From contig NZ_JBPGNY010000002.1 of assembly GCF_051133435.1 (NCBI RefSeq), forward strand, positions 434,001 through 498,000: a stretch of DNA of 64,000 nucleotides. Reading direction: 5' to 3'. Source of the stretch: JAAYAO01 sp051133435 (GTDB lineage: Bacteria; Actinomycetota; Actinomycetes; Propionibacteriales; Propionibacteriaceae). The notes under the pieces were generated by a model. It ran no database searches and was not told the DNA's origin. It saw nothing but the letters and a program-made list of their open reading frames with translations. The position numbers were made by a program, and so were the translations under genes. Position 1 is the stretch's first letter; each line of letters begins with the position of its first letter. Shown here one piece after another: positions 58,182 through 64,000 of this stretch.

Positions 58182-58754
58182 TTACTCGCGTTCGATGGCG
58201 GCACCGATCTCGGTGGCGTCCTCGACGATCGCTTCGGGGGTCTGACCCTCCAGGCCCGCGGCGAGAATGCCGATGTCCTCGCGGATCACCGCGCACACAT
58301 CCAGGTCGGAACTGTCGCGTCCGCAGTAGCCGTCACCGACCTCCCGGATCGCCCGGGCGTCGAGCAGGGCCAGCATCTCCTGGGCATCGGTCATCGGACG
58401 GGCGATCACCACATACAGGCTGTCGGTGCGGTCGCGCACGAAAGTGGCCGACCGGGCCTCGACCTGCTCCTCGCCCTCACCGAGCTTGGTGGAGGAGTCG
58501 ACGTTCGGGTCACGGGCGAGATCGCCGACGGTGACCGGCAGTTCGAGTTTCAACGGGGCCTGGGTGGGGGTCATCTCCGAGGTCGGCTTGCCCGAGGGCC
58601 CGGCCCGGGAGACCAGGAAACCCACCAGGCCCACCACGACCAGCACGGCAACCACCGAGGCGATCGCGATCACCACCGGAGCTTTGCCGCGCGGTGGCTC
58701 GTCGTCGGGGTGGACGGAGTCGTCGCCGCGCCAGTCGTCTGTCTCGTCAACCAT
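58182..58754 (-). CDS. Single-pass membrane protein, unknown
   Basis: A 190-aa protein with an acidic cytoplasmic N-terminus, one membrane helix (about 25-48) and an extracytoplasmic domain of about 135 residues containing two cysteines (DGYCGRDSSDLDVCAV) that may form a disulfide. I do not recognise a family. ATG at 58752-58754; on the minus strand TAGGCT lies at 58765-58770, 10 nt upstream, so the leader is at most a few bases. It follows the next gene on the same strand by 21 nt and has a similar layout. Confidence 0.7.
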   Translation of the reverse strand: MVDETDDWRGDDSVHPDDEPPRGKAPVVIAIASVVAVLVVVGLVGFLVSRAGPSGKPTSEMTPTQAPLKLELPVTVGDLARDPNVDSSTKLGEGEEQVEARSATFVRDRTDSLYVVIARPMTDAQEMLALLDARAIREVGDGYCGRDSSDLDVCAVIREDIGILAAGLEGQTPEAIVEDATEIGAAIERE

Positions 58755-58775
58755 GGTGTGCAGGAGCCTAAACCC

Positions 58776-59642
58776 TCACAGGGCTGCCAACAATTCTTTC
58801 ATGCTGGCCGCCAACTCATCGCGCTTCTCGGTGGAGCTGCTGCCGACCACCACACCACCGTTGTGGTCGGCAGCACATTGGTAGCTGCCCACCACGGCCT
58901 CGCTGATGCAGGTGATGCCGTCGACCTGCACCGTCTCCTCGCTGGCATACAACTGTTCGACCGTCATCTCTTCGCCGTACATCGTTACCAACTGGCCGGC
59001 GCCGGAGGTGCTGACGTAAACGGCCACCGAGTCCATTTCCTCGCTGCCCGGTGCCAACTTCCAGTCACCGAAGGATTCCGGCCAATCCAGCTTGCCCTCA
59101 CCGGCCGGCTGCTGGGGGGTGTCACCCGGTTCCGGATCCTGCCCCGCGGGGTCCCGGGGATCGGGGTCCCCGGGCTCGGTTTCCTGTGGTTCGGTCTCCT
59201 GCGGGCCCTGGGTGGTCTGCGGCGACGAGCCACTCGATTCCTCGGTCGGGGTGTCGCGCAGCACGAACCAGTACAGCGCAAAGCCGCCTCCGGCCATGAG
59301 CAGCACGACCAGTCCGATCACCAGCGGCAGCACCCAGGAGTTCGACTTCTTGGGCGGTTGGGGCGGCCCACCGAATCCACCCTGGGGCGGGAAGCCGTGA
59401 TCGCCACCGCCGAAGTGCCCCGGTCCACCGGGCCCCATCTGACTCGGTCCACCGGGGCCCATCTGACCCGGCCCACCGGGCCCCATCTGGCCCGGTCCCA
59501 TCTGACCCGGGCCCTGCTGTGGCGGGTACCCCGACGAGGGCGGAGGAAACGCGCCACCCGGCCCGGGGGCGCCACCAAAGCCTCCTTGCGGAGGATGGCC
59601 CGAACCGCCGAAGCCCGGTGGGGGAGAGTAACCGCCTGTCAT
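58776..59642 (-). CDS. Gly/Pro-rich single-pass membrane protein
   Basis: A 288-aa protein. The N-terminus (1-100) is Gly/Pro/Gln-rich, with a GQMGPGGP repeat four times. One membrane helix lies at about 105-128, and an acidic Thr/Pro/Glu stalk (about 130-185) and a small extracytoplasmic domain follow (about 187-288). The domain includes LDWPESFGDWKLAPGSEEMD and two cysteines (ITCISEAV and YQCAADH). ATG at 59640-59642 has AAAGG at good spacing. No family is recognised; the architecture parallels the gene at 49215. Confidence 0.7.
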   Translation of the reverse strand: MTGGYSPPPGFGGSGHPPQGGFGGAPGPGGAFPPPSSGYPPQQGPGQMGPGQMGPGGPGQMGPGGPSQMGPGGPGHFGGGDHGFPPQGGFGGPPQPPKKSNSWVLPLVIGLVVLLMAGGGFALYWFVLRDTPTEESSGSSPQTTQGPQETEPQETEPGDPDPRDPAGQDPEPGDTPQQPAGEGKLDWPESFGDWKLAPGSEEMDSVAVYVSTSGAGQLVTMYGEEMTVEQLYASEETVQVDGITCISEAVVGSYQCAADHNGGVVVGSSSTEKRDELAASMKELLAAL

Positions 59643-59680
59643 CTGGGTACCTTTCGTGAGGTCGTCCGAGCGCATGCTCT

Positions 59681-59705
59681 CACGGGGGTGGTTCGCACCC
59701 CCGTG
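59681..59705 (-). terminator. Hairpin after trxA
   Basis: CACGGGGGTG (59681-59690) and CACCCCCGTG (59696-59705), loop GTTCG, about 50 nt after the trxA stop. No U-run is seen. Confidence 0.5.
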
Positions 59706-59754
59706 ATTCACCGGCCGGGCCGCACCGGCCCCGGCTCGGCCCTCGGTGACGGGC

Positions 59755-60078
59755 TCAGAGGTAGGGGTCGATCGCCTTCTTCAGCGCCATCTTCGAGCGG
59801 GCACCGGCGATCTGGTCGACCACCTCACCGCCGCGGAAGATGTGCAGGGTCGGCAGGTTCAGCACCTGGTACTGGGTGGGAATCTGCTGGTTGGCGTTCA
59901 CGTCCATCTTCGCGAAGGTCATCTTGTCGCCGTGTTCGGCGGCGAGCTCGGCGATGATCGGCGCAATCTGCTTGCACGGGGCGCACCAGTCGGCCCAGTA
60001 ATCCACCAGTACCGGCTTGGACGACTGCAGCACCACCTCGGCGAAGGTTGCGTCGGTGACATCGATGACTTCGGCCAT
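59755..60078 (-). CDS. trxA: Thioredoxin
   Basis: A 107-aa thioredoxin with the fold and length of TrxA (VLVDYWADWCAPCKQIAP at about 23-40, NLPTLHIFRGGE near 74). The active site is WCAPC where WCGPC is standard; Ala here is a known natural variant that can change the redox potential. It lies 77 nt downstream of trxB on the same strand and is reduced by it. Confidence 0.95.
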   Translation of the reverse strand: MAEVIDVTDATFAEVVLQSSKPVLVDYWADWCAPCKQIAPIIAELAAEHGDKMTFAKMDVNANQQIPTQYQVLNLPTLHIFRGGEVVDQIAGARSKMALKKAIDPYL

Positions 60079-60155
60079 GTTCTCTCCCGGGGTTGGTTGG
60101 GTGTGTCGGTTTCCACTGTGCCCGATGCGTCCGACAGTCGCATCGGAAACGAACC

Positions 60156-61097
60156 TCAGTCGGCCAGCGCGGCGAGGTAGGCCTCGGCGTCCAGGGCCGC
60201 CTTGCAGCCGGTACCGGCCGCGGTCACCGCCTGGCGGTAGTGGTTGTCCACCAGGTCGCCACAGGCGAAGACCCCGGGCAGGTTGGTGCGGGTGGAGGGC
60301 TCGTCCACCACCACGTAGCCGTCGGCGGTTTCCACCTGATCGGCGAACAGCTCCGAGCGCGGGTCGTGACCGATCGCGATGAACAGCCCGTCCATCGGGA
60401 TCTCGCGGGTCTCACCGGTTTGGGTATCGCGCAGGGTGAGCGACTCGACGGTGTTCTCACCACCGATGCCGACCACCTCGGAGTTCCAGGCCATCTCGAT
60501 CTTCGGGTCGTTCGCCACCCGGTCGGCCATGATCTTGGAGGCGCGCAACTCGTCGCGGCGGTGGATCAGGGTGACCTTCTCACCGAAGCGGCTCAGGAAG
60601 GTGGCCTCCTCGGCGGCCGAGTCACCGCCGCCGACCACCGCGATCTGCTTGTTGCGGAAGAAGAAGCCGTCACAGGTGGCGCACCAGGAGACTCCCTTGC
60701 CCGAGAGTCGGTCCTCATCGGGCAGGCCCAGTCGGCGGTAGCCCGACCCGGTGGCCAGAATCACCGCGCGGGCGCGGTAGGTCTCACCCGAACCGATGGT
60801 GACGGTCTTGATCTCTTCGGTCAGCGACACCTCGGTGGCGTCGTCGGTGATGATCTCGGCGCCGAACCGCTCGGCCTGACCACGCATCTGCATCATCAGG
60901 TCGGGGCCCATGATGCCCTCGGCGAAGCCCGGGTAGTTCTCCACATCGGTGGTGTTCATCAGCGCTCCGCCGGCCTCGATTGCCCCCTCGATCACCAGCG
61001 GCTTCAGGGCTGCGCGGGCGGTGTAGATCGCGGCGGCCCAACCGGCCGGCCCGCTGCCGACGATGATCACGTCACGGATGTCTGACTCGATGCTCAT
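60156..61097 (-). CDS. trxB: Thioredoxin reductase
   Basis: A 313-aa flavoprotein with FAD motif VIIVGSGPAGWAAAIYTARA (about 10-29), redox-active WCATCDG (Cys about 138 and 141) between two nucleotide folds, the NADPH motif VVGGGDSAAEEATFL and the C-terminal FAD motif GVFACGDLVDNHYRQ. ATG at 61095-61097 starts the family-like sequence with AAGGAC upstream; the longer frame is unsupported. In other actinobacteria trxB follows sigM and its anti-sigma gene; here it is 50 kb away, inverted. Confidence 0.96.
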   Translation of the reverse strand: MSIESDIRDVIIVGSGPAGWAAAIYTARAALKPLVIEGAIEAGGALMNTTDVENYPGFAEGIMGPDLMMQMRGQAERFGAEIITDDATEVSLTEEIKTVTIGSGETYRARAVILATGSGYRRLGLPDEDRLSGKGVSWCATCDGFFFRNKQIAVVGGGDSAAEEATFLSRFGEKVTLIHRRDELRASKIMADRVANDPKIEMAWNSEVVGIGGENTVESLTLRDTQTGETREIPMDGLFIAIGHDPRSELFADQVETADGYVVVDEPSTRTNLPGVFACGDLVDNHYRQAVTAAGTGCKAALDAEAYLAALAD

Positions 61098-61165
61098 GTG
61101 CGTCCTTGTGTCTGGTGGTGCTTGGCCCCGGAGGGCGATCGGGTCAACGCCGCCCGCGGCTGCCA

Positions 61166-61774
61166 TTATTCCCCGAAGCGTTCCGGAACCGGCAGCCCGG
61201 CCGTCAGCAGGTCGAAAGCACCCCGCAAGGTTTCGAAGGGATCGGTTTCGGGATGCGGCCCGTGAAACCTGATCGTGGCCCGTAATGCCGCCATCGCCGC
61301 GCCCACCACCAGGCTGGGGTAGGGGTCCTCGTCCTCGGCGCACCCGAGCCGTTCGGCGATGATCATCGCCAATTGGTGTTCGGTGTTGTGATTGCGGGCG
61401 CTGGCCAACCGCAACAGCCCGGCATTGGCCGACAACAGCTCGCGGCGTCGCCGCCACAGGTCGGGATCCTCGATGAAATCGGTGAGCAACGCGCAGCAGG
61501 CGACATAGAGGGCATCCAGCGGCGCGGTGTCGTCGGGCACGTCCTGCAACGCTTCGGCCATCGGTGAGATCGCCTCGTCCCGCAGCCCCACCAGGGCGGC
61601 CTCCTTGGTGGAGAAGTAGTTGAAGAAGGTGCGCGCCGATACCCCGGCCGCAGCGGCGATCTGCTCGGTGGTCACCTCGTTCACGCCGTGGGCGCAGGCC
61701 AGGTCCAGAGCCGCCCGGTGCAGGGCCAGCCAGGTCTGCTTCTTCTTCTGCTCCCGAATACCCATCTCAGTCAC
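61166..61774 (-). CDS. TetR-family repressor of the adjacent exporter
   Basis: A 202-aa regulator. The N-terminal helix-turn-helix (about 14-55) contains VTTEQIAAAAGVSARTFFNYFSTKEA. The C-terminal part is helical and ligand-binding, of no recognised subtype. The GTG at 61772-61774 and the ATG at 61763-61765 are both possible; neither has a clear ribosome-binding site. It is divergent from the exporter gene with a shared operator-like palindrome, so it should repress exporter expression until a drug or metabolite binds. Confidence 0.85.
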   Translation of the reverse strand: MTEMGIREQKKKQTWLALHRAALDLACAHGVNEVTTEQIAAAAGVSARTFFNYFSTKEAALVGLRDEAISPMAEALQDVPDDTAPLDALYVACCALLTDFIEDPDLWRRRRELLSANAGLLRLASARNHNTEHQLAMIIAERLGCAEDEDPYPSLVVGAAMAALRATIRFHGPHPETDPFETLRGAFDLLTAGLPVPERFGE

Positions 61775-61786
61775 GATCCAGGATTC

Positions 61787-61815
61787 TTGCAGTCACTGCA
61801 GGTTTTGTCTAAGAT
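61787..61815 (+). promoter_or_regulatory. Exporter promoter with TetR operator
   Basis: TTGCAG (61787-61792), exactly 17 nt, TAAGAT (61810-61815). The palindrome TGCAG-TCA-CTGCA at 61788-61800 overlaps the -35 box, where a bound repressor would block RNA polymerase. Confidence 0.6.
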
Positions 61816-61884
61816 CGGGCTCGCCGCCGGCTCGTCGTGGAGTTCGGCTTCCAAACCCCCTTCGTTCCACCTGTGAGGAAGTCT

Positions 61885-63948
61885 GTGTCCACTGCCACCG
61901 CCGCGGAGACCCCCAAGTACGTGATGGGCCCTGACGAGCGCCGGGTCTTCATCGGCTTGGTGCTGGGCATGGCCGTGGCGGCGGTCTCGCAAACCATCGT
62001 CGGCCCGGCGATGCCACGGATCGTCTCCGAACTCGGCGGCATGGACCACTACTCCTGGGTGCCGTCCATCGCGATGCTGATGTCGGCGATCACCGTCCCG
62101 ATCGTCGGCAAGTTGTCCGATATGTACGGCCGACGGATCTTCTTCCTGGCCGGGCTCATCGTCTTCATGAGCGGCACCCTGTTGTCCGGGTTGTCGCCGA
62201 ACTTCTGGTTCCTGGTCTTCGCCCGCGGCATCCAGGGCATCGGCATGGGCACCCTGATGCCGCTGTCGCAGACCATCCTGGGTGACATCGTGCCGCCCCG
62301 GTTCCGCGGCAAATACCAGGGCTACCTGGGTGCGGTGTTCGGGCTGGCCTCGGTGGCCGGCCCGCTGGTCGGCGGCGCGCTCACCGACACCTTCGGCTGG
62401 CGGGTGCTCTTCTTCGCCACCCTGCCCTTCGGCATCGTGGCCTTCTTCGCGGTGCTCCGCTTCCTGCAGATGGACCACACCCCGTCCACCGCCAAGGTCG
62501 ACGTGCCCGGCATCGTGGTGCTGTCGCTGGCGATCACCACGATGCTGATCGCCACCTCCACCGGTGGGACGACCTGGCCGTGGCTCTCCTGGCAGATTCT
62601 CACCCTGTACGGGGTGGGCCTGGTGGCGCTGGTGGTCTTCGTGTTCATCGAACGCCGCGCCGAGGAGCCGGTGATTCCGTTGCGGCTGTGGCGCAACTCG
62701 GTGTTCACCCTGTCGAACCTCTCCGGCTTCGGGGTCGCGATGATGATGTTCGGCGCGATCATGTACGCCCCGGTGTTCGCCCAGGGAGGTTTGGGCGCCA
62801 ACGCCACCCAGTCGGGTGTGATCCTGATGCCGCTGAACATCGTGATGATCGGCACCGGCATCGTGATCGGCCTGCTGATCACCCGCACCGGCCGCTACAA
62901 GCCCTTCATGTTGGTGGGCGTGAGCATCATGACGCTGTCGTTCTGGTTGCTCACCCAGATTCACATGCACAGCCCCTTCTGGCAGCTCGCTGCGGTACTC
63001 GGCCTGTTCGGCCTGGGGCTGGGCTCGTGCATGCAGATCTACCTGCTGATCGTGCAGAACGCCGCGATGCGCCGCGACCTCGGTGTGGCCACCGCCACCA
63101 CCCAGTTCGTCCGTACCGTCGGCAACACGGTGGGCGTGGCATTGTTCGGCGCGATCATGTCGGCCGGCATTCCCACCGGCATCGCGCGGCATCTGCCCCC
63201 CGGTGCCGCCGACCGGGTCGATCTGAGCAAGCTCGATGCCGGTTCGGTGCTCGATCCGGGTTCGCTGGCCGGCCTGCCCCCCGAGGTGGTCGCGGCGGTG
63301 CGCAACGGGGTCACCGATGCGCTCACCGGATCCTTCTGGTGGGGCATCCCGATGGGGTTGTCGGTGCTGGCGCTGAGCTTCTTCATCAAGGAACTGCCGC
63401 TGCGCGAAACGGTGCACAGTGTCGATGAGGCCCGACAGGAATACCTCGACCAGATGGGGCAGAGCTCGGCCGACATGCCCCGGGTGCCACTCGGTCGCAA
63501 CATCAAGCGGGCCCGCACCAGCGAACGCGTCCTCGGCCTGCAGTACGACCTGTTGGTCGACCAGGCCCGGCGCAGCGACCGACCCCTGCTCACCCAGGCG
63601 ATCACCGACCTCGGCGACGGCGACTTCGAACGCGGCGTCCAGTTGATGCGCCGCACCGCCACGATGCTCACCAGCGAGGACGCCAAGATGGTCGAGAGCG
63701 CGGAGAAATTCGCGATCGAGATCGCCGAGCGTGCCGCTCGTCCCGGTGGCGTCCTGGACGATCCGGTGCGCGATGCGATCGCCGAACTGGCCACCGAACT
63801 CGACCGCGACAAGGTGCTCACCACGGTCGAACCCACCGTTGCCGAACGCTATGTCGGGGTCGATGTCGACAAGCTGCGTCAGGCGAGCAACTCACTCACC
63901 GCGGCCTTCCTGGTCGACATGCACCAGTTGCGCCGCGGCGGCGAATAG
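61885..63948 (+). CDS. DHA2-family MFS exporter, 14 TM, with cytosolic tail
   Basis: A 687-aa protein. The first 500 residues hold 14 hydrophobic segments in the EmrB/QacA (DHA2) pattern, with GKLSDMYGRR after TM2 and RGIQGIGMGTLMPL as motif C region. After TM14 comes a cytosolic C-terminal domain of about 175 helical, charged residues, much longer than usual. It probably exports drugs or toxic metabolites using the proton gradient. GTG at 61885 is chosen (GAGGAA 5 nt upstream); GTG at 61873 is a second option. It is divergent from a TetR regulator. Confidence 0.85.
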   Translation: MSTATAAETPKYVMGPDERRVFIGLVLGMAVAAVSQTIVGPAMPRIVSELGGMDHYSWVPSIAMLMSAITVPIVGKLSDMYGRRIFFLAGLIVFMSGTLLSGLSPNFWFLVFARGIQGIGMGTLMPLSQTILGDIVPPRFRGKYQGYLGAVFGLASVAGPLVGGALTDTFGWRVLFFATLPFGIVAFFAVLRFLQMDHTPSTAKVDVPGIVVLSLAITTMLIATSTGGTTWPWLSWQILTLYGVGLVALVVFVFIERRAEEPVIPLRLWRNSVFTLSNLSGFGVAMMMFGAIMYAPVFAQGGLGANATQSGVILMPLNIVMIGTGIVIGLLITRTGRYKPFMLVGVSIMTLSFWLLTQIHMHSPFWQLAAVLGLFGLGLGSCMQIYLLIVQNAAMRRDLGVATATTQFVRTVGNTVGVALFGAIMSAGIPTGIARHLPPGAADRVDLSKLDAGSVLDPGSLAGLPPEVVAAVRNGVTDALTGSFWWGIPMGLSVLALSFFIKELPLRETVHSVDEARQEYLDQMGQSSADMPRVPLGRNIKRARTSERVLGLQYDLLVDQARRSDRPLLTQAITDLGDGDFERGVQLMRRTATMLTSEDAKMVESAEKFAIEIAERAARPGGVLDDPVRDAIAELATELDRDKVLTTVEPTVAERYVGVDVDKLRQASNSLTAAFLVDMHQLRRGGE

Positions 63949-64000
63949 TCCGGGCTTCTCGGGCGGTCAACTGCCGGCCTATTTCGGGATAAGGTGGCGG

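Noticed and set aside
1..64000. Insertion sequences or prophage
   Set aside because: No transposase, integrase or terminal inverted repeat pair was seen; all sizeable genes are accounted for.

Overview
The window reads as a high-GC actinobacterial chromosome around the replication origin. This rests on the gene set (dnaA, dnaN, recF, a dciA-type DUF721 gene, gyrB, gyrA, DUF3566, rpmH, rnpA, yidD, yidC, khpB/jag, rsmG, parA, parB), on actinobacterial markers (DUF6049 protein, a MurJ fused to a pseudokinase, SigM with an anti-sigma factor, DUF3566, DUF3817) and on four perfect parS sites. Order Propionibacteriales is a guess from the gene set; the sequence alone does not fix a genus.

Layout. 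1-10.5 kb: a partial unknown gene, an MFS permease, the CCA-adding enzyme, then the rightward block DUF6049-murJ-sigM-anti-sigma. 10.5-25.1 kb: a leftward block of tRNA-Ile, DUF3566, gyrA, gyrB, three coupled membrane genes of unknown function, dciA, recF, dnaN, the dnaN-dnaA gap (putative oriC) and dnaA. 25.4-31.8 kb: rightward rpmH-rnpA-yidD-yidC-khpB-rsmG, a nucleosidase, then parA-parB with parS. 31.8-36.9 kb: leftward DUF3817, SURF1, D-Ala ligase, aminotransferase, IclR regulator, a GNAT-like gene and a 55-aa membrane protein. 37-41.6 kb: class I aldolase, an unknown gene, and an SPFH/zinc-ribbon pair. 41.6-49 kb: a LuxR-type ATPase regulator divergent from a complete multicomponent phenol hydroxylase operon (L-M-N-O-P subunits plus an unknown first gene). 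49.2-56.3 kb: a surface-type protein and a MoxR-DUF58-VWA-VWA-TPR (Bat-like) operon. 56.5-64 kb: RidA, carboxylesterase, two single-pass membrane proteins, trxA/trxB, and a TetR regulator divergent from a 14-TM exporter.

How the parts fit. Replication initiation, segregation, supercoiling and envelope insertion genes form the conserved core. The canonical actinobacterial run sigM-antisigma-trxB-trxA is split here: sigM and its anti-sigma sit at 10 kb, while trxB/trxA sit inverted at 60 kb. This is what one inversion spanning oriC would give. Accessory content is the phenol hydroxylase module and the efflux module, each with its own divergently transcribed regulator and a recognisable operator-like palindrome. 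At least six genes appear to be leaderless, with a TANNCT or TANNAT -10 hexamer 6-7 nt upstream of the start codon.

The most interesting unexplained items are the three translationally coupled membrane/beta-domain genes between gyrB and dciA, the unknown 143-aa first gene of the phenol hydroxylase operon, and a 15-bp perfect inverted repeat with half-sites four helical turns apart at 38.1 kb.
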